Source of the DNA: JAAXHB01 sp965221635
Lineage (GTDB): Bacteria > Actinomycetota > Acidimicrobiia > Acidimicrobiales > Aldehydirespiratoraceae
Direction: 5' to 3'
Length of the DNA stretch: 64,000 nt
Assembly (NCBI GenBank): GCA_965221635.1
Contig: OZ244902.1
Coordinates: 248,001-312,000, forward strand
In this document: positions 27,008 to 37,497 of the stretch, in pieces
Layout of the letters: each line of letters starts with the position of its first letter
Numbering within the stretch: position 1 is the stretch's first letter
The notes under the pieces: generated by a model
The model's input: the letters and a program-made list of their open reading frames with translations, nothing else
Told to the model about the DNA's origin: nothing
Database searches by the model: none
Position numbers and translations under genes: made by a program

Positions 27008-28399
27008 CTACTCGGCGCGGATGCGTGCCCCCACCGCGGAGAGCTTGCCGGCGAGGTCTTCGTAACCGCGCGCCACATGATGGGCGTCGGTGACTTCGGT
27101 TACGCCCTCGGCGTGGAGTCCGGCAATCGCCAAGGCCGCCCCGGCGCGAATGTCGTGAGCTCTCACCTTGGCGCCCGACAGTCTTTCGATTCCCTGCACC
27201 ACCAGGTGGTGGTGATCCACCCGAATGTCGGCGTTCATGCGCCAAAGTTCGTCCACGTAACGGAACCGTGCCTCGAAGACGTTCTCGGTGATGATGCTCT
27301 TGCCCTTGGCGGTGGCGAGCAACGCCACCAGCATCGGCTGGTAGTCGGTTGCCAGGCCCGGGTAGGGCAACGTGATGTAGGACCCTTCCGCGCGCAGCCG
27401 GTGCGGCGACACCACGCTGATGGTGTCCTCCCCGGCCAGGATGAGCATGCCCATGCGCTCGAGCAGATCGCAGAGCTTCGTCATGTGGTCGGCGCGGGCG
27501 TTGGTGAGCGTTATCTCACCGCCGGTGATGCCTGCGGCCATCAGGTAGGTGCCTGCTTCGATCCGGTCGGGTATCGGTTGGTGATCCACCGGATGAAGAT
27601 GCCCGGTGCCCCCCGGGCCCGAAACGGTCAACGTGGCGGTGCCGACACCGGAAATGTCCGCTCCCATCGCCACCAGGAAGTTGCACAAGTCCACGATTTC
27701 GGGTTCACGCGCAGCGGAGTCGATCACCGTTGTGCCCTTGGCGCCAACCGCGGCCATGAGAATGTTCTCGGTGGCGCCCACGCTGGGCCGGTCGAGCACC
27801 ATGGTCGTGCCGGTGAGCGGAGCCGGGCCTGCGAACGCCTCCACGTATCCGTGGGCGCTTTGCACCTTCGCGCCCAACTTCTCAACGCCCCACAGGTGAA
27901 TGTCGATCGGGCGCGAGCCCAGGTCGTCGCCACCGGGCCGGGCTACCTTCGCCTCGCCGCAACGAGCCAGCATCGGACCCAGCACCGCTATCGACGCGCG
28001 GAACTTGTCCACAATGTCATAGGGCGCCACGGGGTTGATCTGCGCCGGCACGGCTATGTGCAGCGTGGACGCTTCCACGGCGCTCCAGTTCACGTCGCAT
28101 CCGATGATGCGCAACAGCTCGGCCATCAGGTCGACGTCGGCTATGCGCGGAACGTGGCTGATCCGGTAGTTCCCTTCGCAAAGCAGCGTGGCCGCCATCA
28201 GCTTCAGCACCGAGTTCTTGGCGCCGTCGATGGGGATCTCACCCGAAAGAGGCGGACCGGCCTCAACTACGATTCGCTCGATGGGCCTGCTCCCCCCGGC
28301 ATCGGTGACAGCGCCACCGGTGGAGTCCCCAACCACCGTGAGCGGGGTGTCTGGGCCGGGCGGGCCATCGGAGCGGTGGCCTCCCCCGCCGTCGATCAC
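27008..28399 (-). CDS. murA: UDP-N-acetylglucosamine 1-carboxyvinyltransferase, Asp-type active site
   Basis: A 463-residue EPSP-synthase-like enzyme that performs the first committed step of peptidoglycan synthesis. The signature 'PIDGAKNSVLKLMAA' (K61, N62) and 'KFRASIAVLGPMLARCG' are present. Where most bacteria have a Cys in PGGC, this one reads 'PGGDDLGSRP', with Asp at residue 158. The same swap in mycobacterial and chlamydial MurA makes the enzyme insensitive to fosfomycin, which alkylates that Cys. The first ~38 residues are a Gly/Pro-rich tail beyond the usual start ('IERIVVEAGPPLSGEI'); no better start was found. It is divergent from the MFS gene across 50 bases. Confidence 0.96.
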   Translation of the reverse strand: MIDGGGGHRSDGPPGPDTPLTVVGDSTGGAVTDAGGSRPIERIVVEAGPPLSGEIPIDGAKNSVLKLMAATLLCEGNYRISHVPRIADVDLMAELLRIIGCDVNWSAVEASTLHIAVPAQINPVAPYDIVDKFRASIAVLGPMLARCGEAKVARPGGDDLGSRPIDIHLWGVEKLGAKVQSAHGYVEAFAGPAPLTGTTMVLDRPSVGATENILMAAVGAKGTTVIDSAAREPEIVDLCNFLVAMGADISGVGTATLTVSGPGGTGHLHPVDHQPIPDRIEAGTYLMAAGITGGEITLTNARADHMTKLCDLLERMGMLILAGEDTISVVSPHRLRAEGSYITLPYPGLATDYQPMLVALLATAKGKSIITENVFEARFRYVDELWRMNADIRVDHHHLVVQGIERLSGAKVRAHDIRAGAALAIAGLHAEGVTEVTDAHHVARGYEDLAGKLSAVGARIRAE

Positions 28400-28449
28400 G
28401 GTCCGAGCCTAGATGCCCAACACACAGCTCCGGTGAATGCCCCCAGGCA

Positions 28450-30081
28450 ATGAGCGAACTTCGCCACACCATCCGGGGGACGCCTACCGAGCTGAGCGAC
28501 GAGTGGGAACGGCGCCGTTTGCCCCGCAACGACATCGTGGCCGAAACAGCAGTGCCCGGCGACGACGGGGAGCACCGCTTCGAGGCCGCCGAGGGCCCCT
28601 TCGACCACTACGAACGCGTCGTGGAATTGCGCCCCGATGCGTCCACCGCCGAGGGGTGGACGCTCACCGAAACGATCCGCTACCGGCTGGCGGTGCCGGT
28701 GTGGGCGTGGCTGTTCTGGTGGCCGGTGCGCCGAGCGTTGCGCCACCGCCAGGCGCGGCACGCCTACTGGTGGGCGCCACCGGACCGGCTTGACAGCCGC
28801 TGCGCCACGGTGATGGGGTTGTTGTGTACCGCTCAGGTGGTGGACGGCTACCTGGGCACCGTTCTCACCCAAACGCTCACCTTCGCCGCCGACGAGTTCG
28901 GTCACGGCAACACCGCCCAGGGCGTGGTGCTGGGCGCGGTGCGCGCCGGGGTGCTGTTGGCGTTGGTGGTGGTTGCCGCCGCGGATCGCCACGGACGCAA
29001 ACGGCTGCTGACGGCCACCGGCGTGGCGTCGTGTGTGACGTGTGCCCTGGGCGCCGCCGCGCCGGCGTTGTGGTTCCTGGGAGGCACCCAACTCGTGGCC
29101 CGTGGCCTGTCCACCGCTTTGGGGGTGCTGATAGCGGTGGTGGCAGCCGAGGAAATGCCGGCACGGTCGCGTGCCTGGGCGGCGTCGGTGCTGGTTTTGT
29201 GCGCGGGGCTGGGATCGGGCATGGCGGTGTGGGTGCTTCCGGTGGCCGACCTGGGATTGCGGGCCTGGAGGGTGGTTTACCTGGTGCCCTTGGCGGGGGT
29301 GGCGGTGATGGTGTGGGTGGGACGACGCCTTCCCGAAAGCAGGCGTTTCATGGCAGCACTCCAAGGCGAACCGGCCTCGTCGGCGCCTGTGGTGGGCGCG
29401 GAGGACTCCGCGGCTCGCCAGGAGGCCGCCGAGCGCAGAAGGCGCCGGTTGGTGCTGCTGGGTGCTGCGGCGTTTCTGGTGGCCATGTTCGCGGCGCCGG
29501 CATCCAGCCTGCAGAACGATTTTCTCAAGGACGAGAGGGGCTACTCCGCGGCGGCCATTTCGGTGTTCACGCTCGCCACGAGCACCCCCGCCGGGATCGG
29601 GGTGCTGGTGGGTGGATATCTTGCCGACCGCCGCGGGCGGCGACCGGTGGGAGCGTTCGGATTGACCTTCGGCGCACTGTTCACCGCGCTCGCGTATTTC
29701 GCCACCGGAGCGGGACTGTGGCTTGCCACCCTGGCGGGCACCATCGTTGGCGGGCTCACCGTGCCCGCGTTGGCGGTGTACGGCCCCGAACTGTTCGGAA
29801 CGATCAACCGTGGCCGGGCCAACGGCGTGATAGTGACCGTCGGGGTGACCGGCAGCGCTGTTGGCTTGTTGGCCACCGGGGTGCTGTCAGACGCGCTTGG
29901 TGGGCGCATCGGGCCTGCGTTGGCGTTGTTGGCGGTGGGGCCGCTGATCGTGGCGGTGTTGGTGCTCACCCGGTTCCCCGAAACCGCCGGGGTCGAACTG
30001 GAGGAGCTCAACCCTGAGGACACCCCCACCGACGCAGCCCACGATGCCGGAACCCCCGACGAGCCACCGGCGCGGCACTGA
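28450..30081 (+). CDS. MFS transporter with long cytosolic N-terminus
   Basis: A 543-residue protein with about 12 membrane helices from residue ~118 on. MFS signatures are 'ADRHGRKRLLTATG' in the first half and 'LADRRGRRPVGAFGLTFG' in the second (motif A in each repeat). It belongs to the sugar/metabolite-type branch by these motifs, but the substrate cannot be told. About 117 residues precede the first MFS helix. That part is charged, with a stretch 'YRLAVPVWAWLFWWPVRRAL' that looks membrane-associated, and is not part of a standard MFS fold. Divergent from murA; convergent with wecA. Confidence 0.85.
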   Translation: MSELRHTIRGTPTELSDEWERRRLPRNDIVAETAVPGDDGEHRFEAAEGPFDHYERVVELRPDASTAEGWTLTETIRYRLAVPVWAWLFWWPVRRALRHRQARHAYWWAPPDRLDSRCATVMGLLCTAQVVDGYLGTVLTQTLTFAADEFGHGNTAQGVVLGAVRAGVLLALVVVAAADRHGRKRLLTATGVASCVTCALGAAAPALWFLGGTQLVARGLSTALGVLIAVVAAEEMPARSRAWAASVLVLCAGLGSGMAVWVLPVADLGLRAWRVVYLVPLAGVAVMVWVGRRLPESRRFMAALQGEPASSAPVVGAEDSAARQEAAERRRRRLVLLGAAAFLVAMFAAPASSLQNDFLKDERGYSAAAISVFTLATSTPAGIGVLVGGYLADRRGRRPVGAFGLTFGALFTALAYFATGAGLWLATLAGTIVGGLTVPALAVYGPELFGTINRGRANGVIVTVGVTGSAVGLLATGVLSDALGGRIGPALALLAVGPLIVAVLVLTRFPETAGVELEELNPEDTPTDAAHDAGTPDEPPARH

Positions 30082-30129
30082 CCTCCCCGCCGGCGCCGGT
30101 GAGTCCCCCGCCGATCACCGCCGCAGGGC

Positions 30130-30171
30130 CACCGTCGCAGGATCACCGTCGCAGGATCACCGTCGCAGGAT
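30130..30171. repeat. 14-bp direct repeat, three copies
   Basis: CACCGTCGCAGGAT occurs three times head to tail, plus a partial fourth copy, between the 3' ends of the MFS and wecA genes. No coding role. Confidence 0.92.
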
Positions 30172-30184
30172 CACCGCGTGAGGG

Positions 30185-31318
30185 TCACCGCCCGCTGAGA
30201 CGATCCAGTTCTGCTTCGTCCACCTGTGTTTGGGCGCCCGCGAAGCGGGGATGGAACACCGTGAACAGCAGCAACGCCAGCGCCGCCAGCCCTGCCGGCA
30301 CCCAGCCGTCGCCACGACCGGTGTAGGTGGGGTAAAGCACCACGACCGAGAGCAGCGCCGTCCACAGCCACAAGATGATCACGGCGCGGCGATGACCGTG
30401 CCCGAGGCGCATCAGGCGATGATGCAGATGCTCACGGTCGGGTGCGGACACGCCACGGCGTTGCACCGCTCGGCGCACGATCGCGAAGGCGGTGTCCAGC
30501 ACCGGCACGCCCAAAATCACCAGCGGTATCAGCATGGGCGCGTAGAAGAAGAACGCCTGGCCGCTGAACTCCGCGGTGGACCGGCCGCCCACGCTCATCG
30601 TTGATGCGGCCATGAGCACCCCCAACAGCAGCGCTCCGCCGTCGCCCATGAACACCCGAGCCGGGTAAACGTTGTGGGGCAGGAACCCCACACACACCCC
30701 GCAGGCAATCACGGCCCAAAGCACGCCCTGGTTGGATTCGGAGATGACAGCGGCGTCCTCGAGGCGCAGCGCGTACAGGAAGAACGCCCCCGAGGCGATC
30801 GCCACGATGCCCGCGGCGAGCCCGTCGAGGCCGTCTATGAGGTTCACCGCGTTGGCCATCCCCACCACCCACGCCACCGTGAGCAGCACCGACCAGTCCC
30901 CCGACAGCAGCACCAGGTCGTAAAACGGCAGCCTGAACACCTCGATGGCCACCCCCGACACCGCCAGGATCAACCCGGCCGCTGCCATGGCGGCCACTTT
31001 CGCCGGTGGCGACACCGACCTCACGTCGTCCACGAACCCCACCACAAACACCAGTCCCGCCGCCACCGGCACCAGCAGCGAAATGGACGCACCGCCGGGT
31101 GCGGCCACCGCGAGCCGGGCCACCAGCAAAGCCACGACAACCCCTCCGAGCATCGCCAGACCCCCTGCGGCGGGGGTTGGCTGGCTGTGTACTCCCCGTT
31201 CGCCTGGTTGCACCACGGCGCCCACACGGCGCGCCGCCACGATGGTGAGCGGAACCAACGCGAAGGTCACAACCGCGGCCACCACGCCGGTGGCGAGGTA
31301 AGCCCACAAACTCGGCAC
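30185..31318 (-). CDS. wecA: WecA-type polyprenyl-phosphate GlcNAc-1-phosphate transferase
   Basis: A 377-residue membrane enzyme with about 10-11 helices that loads a sugar phosphate on a polyprenyl carrier to start cell-wall polymer synthesis. Diagnostic loops are 'GFVDDVRSV' (Asp-Asp for metal), 'NAVNLIDGLDGLAAG', 'FMGDGGALLLG' and 'DREHLHHRLMRLG', the HxHH loop typical of WecA rather than MraY. In mycobacteria the homologue starts arabinogalactan synthesis. It lies 41 bases after glyA in the same direction, at the end of the prfA run. Confidence 0.92.
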   Translation of the reverse strand: MPSLWAYLATGVVAAVVTFALVPLTIVAARRVGAVVQPGERGVHSQPTPAAGGLAMLGGVVVALLVARLAVAAPGGASISLLVPVAAGLVFVVGFVDDVRSVSPPAKVAAMAAAGLILAVSGVAIEVFRLPFYDLVLLSGDWSVLLTVAWVVGMANAVNLIDGLDGLAAGIVAIASGAFFLYALRLEDAAVISESNQGVLWAVIACGVCVGFLPHNVYPARVFMGDGGALLLGVLMAASTMSVGGRSTAEFSGQAFFFYAPMLIPLVILGVPVLDTAFAIVRRAVQRRGVSAPDREHLHHRLMRLGHGHRRAVIILWLWTALLSVVVLYPTYTGRGDGWVPAGLAALALLLFTVFHPRFAGAQTQVDEAELDRLSGR

Positions 31319-31359
31319 GTCGCCAGATTACGGCCGGCCCGCAGCCGGCGTGTCGGGTG

Positions 31360-32607
31360 TCAGGCGAGTTCGGGGTAGGGCGGTTTCGCTTCGCACAGCG
31401 CGCGGGCGTCCGCGCGCACAGCGGCCACCGCGGCTTCGTCGTCGCGGCCACGCAAAGCCCTGGCGATCAGATCCGCAATGGTGACCATGTCGTCGGTGTC
31501 CATGCCCTGGGTGGTGACAGCGGGGGTTCCGATGCGCACACCAGATGTGACAAACGGCGACCTCGGGTCGTCGGGCACGGTGTTCTTGTTGAGGCTGATG
31601 CCGGCCGCGTCGAGGGTGTCCTGGGCTTGTTTGCCGGTGAGCTCGGCGTCGAAGGTGCGCAAGTCCACCAACAGCAGATGGTTGTCCGTGCCGCCGGACA
31701 CAAGGCGGAACCCGTGCCCCGACAGCGCCTCGGCCAAGGCGCGGGCGTTGGCCACGATCTGATGGGCGTAGCCGGCGAACTGCGCGGTGGCGGCCTCGGC
31801 GAACGCCACCGCCTTGGCGGCGATGGCATGATCGAGCGGGCCTCCTTGAATGCCGGGGAACATGGCCTTGTCCACCGCCGCGGCCAGGGCCGACCGGCAC
31901 ACCATCGCCCCGCCGCGGGGGCCGCGCAGCGTTTTGTGGGTGGTGAAGGTGACCACATCAGCCACCTCGGTGGGGTTGGGATGGGCGCCACCGGCGATCA
32001 GCCCGGCGATGTGCGCGGCGTCGAACATCAACAAGGCGCCCGCCTCGTCGGCGATCTCGCGAAGCGGGGCGGGTTGGATCACCCTTGGGTAGGCGGTGGC
32101 GCCCGCGACGATCAGTTTCGGGCGATGCTGCAATGCCAGGTCGCGAAGCTGATCCAGGTCGATGCGCTCATCGGATGCGGTCACCCCGTAGGACACGAAC
32201 CGATAAAGCTGCCCCGAGAAGTTCACCGGCGAACCGTGAGTGAGGTGACCGCCATGGTCGAGGCTCATGCCGAGCACCGTGTCGCCGGCCTCAAGGATCG
32301 CCTGATAGGCGCCCATGTTGGCGATCGCCCCGGCGTGGGGCTGCACGTTGGCGTGATCAGCGCCGAACAGCGCGCAGGCGCGTTGGCGTGCCAGGTCTTC
32401 CACTTCGTCCACCACCATGTTGCCGCCGTAGTAGCGCCTGCCGGGGTAGCCCTCGCTGTACTTGTTGGTGAACACCGAACCGGTGGCGGCCATCACCGCG
32501 GGGCTGGCGAAGTTCTCCGAGGCGATGAGCTGCACGGTGGTGTTCTGGCGGTGAACCTCCCGGCGGGTCAACTCGGTGACGGCATCGTCTATGGCGGGCC
32601 AAGCCAT
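31360..32607 (-). CDS. glyA: Serine hydroxymethyltransferase
   Basis: A 415-residue PLP enzyme that converts serine and tetrahydrofolate to glycine and methylene-tetrahydrofolate. Hallmarks are 'LIASENFASPAVM', 'NKYSEGYPGRRYYGG', 'VNVQPHAG'-type substrate loop and the PLP Lys in 'TFTTHKTLRGPRGG'. The ATG at 32607 is chosen because AAGGAG lies six bases upstream and the fold begins there; the open frame back to 32877 crosses rpiB. The 146-base leader between rpiB and glyA was checked by eye for a ZTP or glycine riboswitch and none was evident. Confidence 0.97.
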   Translation of the reverse strand: MAWPAIDDAVTELTRREVHRQNTTVQLIASENFASPAVMAATGSVFTNKYSEGYPGRRYYGGNMVVDEVEDLARQRACALFGADHANVQPHAGAIANMGAYQAILEAGDTVLGMSLDHGGHLTHGSPVNFSGQLYRFVSYGVTASDERIDLDQLRDLALQHRPKLIVAGATAYPRVIQPAPLREIADEAGALLMFDAAHIAGLIAGGAHPNPTEVADVVTFTTHKTLRGPRGGAMVCRSALAAAVDKAMFPGIQGGPLDHAIAAKAVAFAEAATAQFAGYAHQIVANARALAEALSGHGFRLVSGGTDNHLLLVDLRTFDAELTGKQAQDTLDAAGISLNKNTVPDDPRSPFVTSGVRIGTPAVTTQGMDTDDMVTIADLIARALRGRDDEAAVAAVRADARALCEAKPPYPELA

Positions 32608-32753
32608 GGGCACTCCTTGATTAGTGGATTGTGGGGAACCGATCGTGTCTACGGTGACCGCACCTGCTGGGCGCCACCAGGGTTGCGTAGCGGGCCTGGG
32701 GTGGGGCGGTCGGGAGATCTCGGGGGGCGCTGCGTTTGTGGCGCGGGCGGGTA

Positions 32754-33188
32754 CTACAGGGCGTCGAGTTTGGCCACTCGACGCTGATGACGCCCACCCG
32801 ATGCGAACTCGGCGCCGAGCCAGGCGTCGAGCGCCTCCACGGCGGCTTCGGTGGCGATCAGGCGCTCTCCGAAGCACACCACGTTGGCGTCGTTGTGCTC
32901 ACGCGACAGGCGAGCCGAAGTTGCGTCGTGAACGTTGGCGGCGCGCACTCCGCTGATCTTGTTGGCCGCCATCGAAATGCCTATTCCGCTGCCGCACACC
33001 GCCACACCCGCGTCGGCCCGACCCGAAGCCACGGCGCGGCCCACCTCGGCGCCGTAGTCGGGATAGTCCACCGACTCTGTTGAGTGGGTGCCACAGTCGA
33101 GCACTTCGTGGCCACCGCGACGCAAGTGCTCGGCCAGGGTTTCCTTGAGAGTGAAGCCCGCATGATCGGCCCCTACCGCAATGCGCAT
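32754..33188 (-). CDS. rpiB: Ribose-5-phosphate isomerase B
   Basis: A 144-residue RpiB/LacAB-family isomerase acting in the pentose phosphate pathway. It starts 'MRIAVGADHAGFTLKETL', has 'CGTHSTESVDYPDYG' and the active-site 'CGSGIGISMAANK', then 'SREHNDANVVCFGERL'. The Cys in CGSGIG is the usual catalytic base. The start ATG at 33188 is at the first conserved residue. It lies between sua5 and glyA on the same strand. Confidence 0.95.
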   Translation of the reverse strand: MRIAVGADHAGFTLKETLAEHLRRGGHEVLDCGTHSTESVDYPDYGAEVGRAVASGRADAGVAVCGSGIGISMAANKISGVRAANVHDATSARLSREHNDANVVCFGERLIATEAAVEALDAWLGAEFASGGRHQRRVAKLDAL

Positions 33189-33229
33189 CAGCGGTCATCC
33201 TAGAACCCGGCAGCCCGCCGTTGGGCTGA

Positions 33230-33856
33230 TCAGCGGGAATCCTCGGGATCAAGATGCCCCACGGTGGCGGCGATCCGGGCCGCCGAGATCGGCCCTTCGC
33301 GCAGCACCACCGGTGGCGAGGTCGTCACGTCCACCACGGTTGACGCCTGTCCGGGCAGCGGGCCACCGTCGAGCACCAGCGGCACCGCCCCGAACAGGCG
33401 TGCCACCTCAACCGCGGTTGCGGGTGTGGGCTCGCCGTGCATGTTGGCGCTGGTCACCGCCAGCGCCCCCGGCCGGGCCATGTTGCGCATCGGGTCGTGG
33501 TCGGGGACGCGCACGCCGATGGTGTCACCGGCGCCGAGATGTTCGGGGGTTCCGGGCGCCCGGCGGGCCACCAAAGTGAGCGGGCCGGGCCAGAACTCGT
33601 CGGCCAGGCGTCTCGCCGACGGCGACAGTTCCACCAGGCGTGCCGCCTCGTCGGCGTCGGCCACGATCACTGCGATGCTGCGCTGAGCGGGACGGTCCTT
33701 TAGGTCAAAAAGGCGCTGCACCGCTTGCGGGTCGAAGGCGTCGGCCGCCAGTCCGTAAACGGTGTCGGTTGGCACCGCCACAACCTCGCCGCGGCGCAGC
33801 AACCCGACCGCTCGGGTGATCGCCTCGGGGTTGCGGACATTCACCGTGGAGGTCAC
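33230..33856 (-). CDS. L-threonylcarbamoyladenylate synthase (Sua5/YrdC family)
   Basis: A 208-residue YrdC-fold protein making threonylcarbamoyl-AMP for the t6A modification of tRNA. It has 'VVAVPTDTVYGLAADAF', 'LKDRPAQRSIAVIVAD' and 'SANMHGEPTPATAVEV'. It lacks the extra C-terminal Sua5 domain, so it is of the short TsaC/YrdC kind. Its GTG start overlaps the prmC stop (GTGA), so the two are co-translated; sua5 next to prmC and prfA is a widespread arrangement. Confidence 0.93.
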   Translation of the reverse strand: MTSTVNVRNPEAITRAVGLLRRGEVVAVPTDTVYGLAADAFDPQAVQRLFDLKDRPAQRSIAVIVADADEAARLVELSPSARRLADEFWPGPLTLVARRAPGTPEHLGAGDTIGVRVPDHDPMRNMARPGALAVTSANMHGEPTPATAVEVARLFGAVPLVLDGGPLPGQASTVVDVTTSPPVVLREGPISAARIAATVGHLDPEDSR

Positions 33857-34820
33857 GGGAGACTCGCCACCAGCACCCGGTCACGTCCGCTGAGGTCTTG
33901 TTTGATCGACACGCCGAACCCGGCGCGGGTCGCCCAGCGGCTCATTGGCTCGGCCTGATGGGGCGCAAGCTCCACCACCAGCGACCCGCCGGGACGCAAC
34001 CAACCCGGTGACCGCTCCACGATGTGGTGGAGTTGTTCATGCCCACGCGGCCCTGCCCGCAGCGCTTCTTGTGGCTCCCAGTCGGCCACCACCGCAGGCA
34101 GGTCCTCGTCGGAGCCCACATAGGGAGGGTTGGACACGATCACGTCGAACGTTCCCCGCAGGGACTGGTCCAGCGCGTCGAACCAGTGCCCGGTGTGAAC
34201 GGTGACCCGGGTGGCGGCACGGCCCAGACCGGCCAGATTGGCACTGGCCACCGCCACCGCCTCCGGTGACAGATCCGTGGCGAACACCCGAGCGGTGGGG
34301 CATTCGATCGCCACCGACAGTGCTATCGCCCCCGACCCGGTGCCGAGATCTGCCACCGTCACCTGCGTGGCGCCGCGCAGGGCCCCCTCCCACAAGGTGG
34401 GGCCGCCATTGCGTGCTGCGTCTGCCACGGGATCAGCCACAGCGCCACCCGGGGGGCCTGCCACTGCCGGGTTCTGTGCGGCGAGGCGGTTGGCTTCGGA
34501 GATCGCCCAGCCAGCGGTGATCTCCGTTTCGGGTCGGGGTATCAGCACGCGCCGGTCAACCATCAAGTCGAGGCTGCGAAAGGCCCAACTGCCCAGCACG
34601 TACTGCAACGGCTCACCTCGGCAACGGCGACCCAGCATCTCGTCGAGGCGGGCCACGCCGAGGCGGGTGGCGGGCCGCTCCAGAACGTCGAAGAACTCGG
34701 CCGGCGCCGCACCGGCAGCGCACTCCACGATCCGGCGAGCATCAACGTCAGTGGAGGTGATGCCCGCGGCGTCGAGATCGTCGCGAGCCTGTTGCCAAAG
34801 CTCGCGCCACAAGCCCTCGG

Positions 34821-34824
<4 letters not shown>
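33853..34824 (-). CDS. prmC: Peptide chain release factor glutamine methyltransferase
   Basis: A 323-residue methyltransferase that methylates the Gln of the GGQ motif of release factors. It has an N-terminal helical domain, the SAM motif 'ADLGTGSGAIAL' (158-169) and the catalytic 'SNPPYVGSDEDL' (NPPY at 232-235). A Pro/Ala-rich insert around residues 115-150 splits the link between 'RPETE' and the SAM motif and is longer than usual. The GTG at 34824 overlaps the prfA stop by four bases, placing the modifying enzyme directly behind its substrate. The open frame continues far upstream inside prfA, but that part is not coding. Confidence 0.95.
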
Positions 34825-35945
<1,121 letters not shown>

Positions 35946-36054
35946 GAAATCGAGGCTACCGGTGACCGTGCGCGCGCTATCGGAAACCCCTGCGTGGCGG
36001 ATCCCGGCGGGATTTGGTGATCGTGGACGCTTGGCGATCCCTCCGCCGGGCGTT

Positions 36055-36633
36055 TCAGCGACGCCCTTTCAGCGACGCCAGGAACTCTGCTACCACCTCA
36101 ACGATCTCGCCGTCAGCGGCTGGTTTGGGATCGTGGCCACCGCCTGTGAGCCAATGCAGAGTGACCGGGCCGGTGATGGCGTCAACGTGCGATTCCACCT
36201 CGGCGGGGGTGCCGAAGGGGTCACGGTCGCCGTTCACCATCAACGTGGGCACACCAATGGCGGCAAAGTGCGCCACTCGCAGCTTGTCGGGTTGGCGTGG
36301 CGGATGAAGCGGGTAGCTCAACAACACCAGGCCCGCCGCGGGGAGTCCCTCGGCCACAGCCATCGAACACATCCGCCCGCCCAGTGACAGTCCACCCAGC
36401 GCAAGCCGTTCGGTGCCAACACCCAGGCGAGCCGCGAACGCCTCGGCCTCCACCCGAACCGCTTCGATCAGCTTCGGCGCCCTGTCAGGTGGTCGGCGGC
36501 CCCCCATGCGGCGGTAGGGGAACTCCATAAGGTGAACCGGGATGTTCAGCCCGTGGTGCAAGGCCACCAGCGTGTGGTGGTCGATCCCGCCCCCGGCGCC
36601 GTGCGCGAGCAGCACCCCCGCCGGTGGGGTCAT
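36055..36633 (-). CDS. Small alpha/beta hydrolase (KANL3/Tex30-like)
   Basis: A 192-residue alpha/beta hydrolase: 'GVLLAHGAGGGIDHHTL' (oxyanion region), nucleophile in 'LGGLSLGGRMCSM', acid in 'MVNGDRDPFGTP' and base in 'HWLTGGGHDPKP'. The short length and the 'MEFPYRRMGGRRPPDRAP' segment match the KANL3/Tex30-like group, whose substrates are unknown. It ends 109 bases past the prfA start on the same strand and may belong to the transcript of the J-domain gene upstream. Confidence 0.82.
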   Translation of the reverse strand: MTPPAGVLLAHGAGGGIDHHTLVALHHGLNIPVHLMEFPYRRMGGRRPPDRAPKLIEAVRVEAEAFAARLGVGTERLALGGLSLGGRMCSMAVAEGLPAAGLVLLSYPLHPPRQPDKLRVAHFAAIGVPTLMVNGDRDPFGTPAEVESHVDAITGPVTLHWLTGGGHDPKPAADGEIVEVVAEFLASLKGRR

Positions 36634-36666
36634 GATTTAGGCCGCTGCGCCAGGCCCGGCCGTCGG

Positions 36667-37404
36667 CTAGGGCGCGCCGGCGGGCACGTCGTGGCTCAAG
36701 AGGATGCGCCGGGCTTCGGACAGATCGGCAATGCGTGACGCCGCTTCGGGTTCGGGGGCGCCCAGATCGGGATGCGCGGCCCGCACGGCCTCCCTGAAGC
36801 CTCGCTGTATCGCCGCCTGGGTGATCGAGTGGCCGTTTTGGCCGAGGCCAAGCTGTGAGCGCGCCCAGCCGATCGGGTCGGAGATCGACCAGGCGGTTGG
36901 GGCACGCGACGAGTCCCGCTCGGCCAGGTAATCCATCAAGGCGTCGCCGACGTCGCCGTGCCAGGCCAGTCCCCGCCGCAGGGCCCGGGTGACGCCCGAA
37001 CGCCTTGACGGGCCGATCGTTCCCGCCGCGTACACCGCTGCCAGCACAAGTTGGCGGGGAGTGGCCCGCGAGCCGTCGAGCACCGGCACCAGGCGATCAC
37101 CGCGGGAGTAGAGGCGCTGGACGGTGCGGGTGAGGCCAATCCGGTCTTGCTGCAGACGGTGGCGCAGACGAGGTTGCGGCACCGAACCGTGCTGTTCGAT
37201 CTCGTAGGTGAGGCCGACCAGTCCGGCCATGAAGTCGTCGCTCAGCTCGCTGCCGAAACGGGCACAGATCGCGCCCAGCAGCAGGCCCCCGGCCCCCGGA
37301 TGGGCATGGTGTTCACAAGGAAGCCTGTGCCGGCCCAAGGCCAAGCGGCGTGTGGGGGCTATCGGCCTGGAGTGGAAGATCTCCAACTCGGCCAGCAGCA
37401 CCAC
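36667..37404 (-). CDS. Hypothetical protein with C-terminal J-domain-like segment
   Basis: A 245-residue protein. The last ~65 residues end in 'IQRGFREAVRAAHPDLGAPEPEAASRIADLSEARRILL', which has the HPD tripeptide between two helices, the mark of a DnaJ J-domain that stimulates Hsp70. The rest is helical and Arg-rich, with no family that I know. J-domains usually sit at the N-terminus, so this order is less common. The GTG at 37404 is uncertain; no ribosome site is visible. Confidence 0.65.
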   Translation of the reverse strand: MVLLAELEIFHSRPIAPTRRLALGRHRLPCEHHAHPGAGGLLLGAICARFGSELSDDFMAGLVGLTYEIEQHGSVPQPRLRHRLQQDRIGLTRTVQRLYSRGDRLVPVLDGSRATPRQLVLAAVYAAGTIGPSRRSGVTRALRRGLAWHGDVGDALMDYLAERDSSRAPTAWSISDPIGWARSQLGLGQNGHSITQAAIQRGFREAVRAAHPDLGAPEPEAASRIADLSEARRILLSHDVPAGAP

Positions 37405-37497
37405 TGCACGTTACCGAAGGCGCCGCAGCCCGAAGCCGTAGGCGTTTGTGTTGGTGGCCGGCGAGCGTGGGGCAGTGCCTGTGTGGGCGTGGCCCTC

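Noticed and set aside
32608..32753. Riboswitch upstream of glyA (ZTP or glycine)
   Set aside because: I looked for conserved cores by eye and found none; a covariance search would decide.
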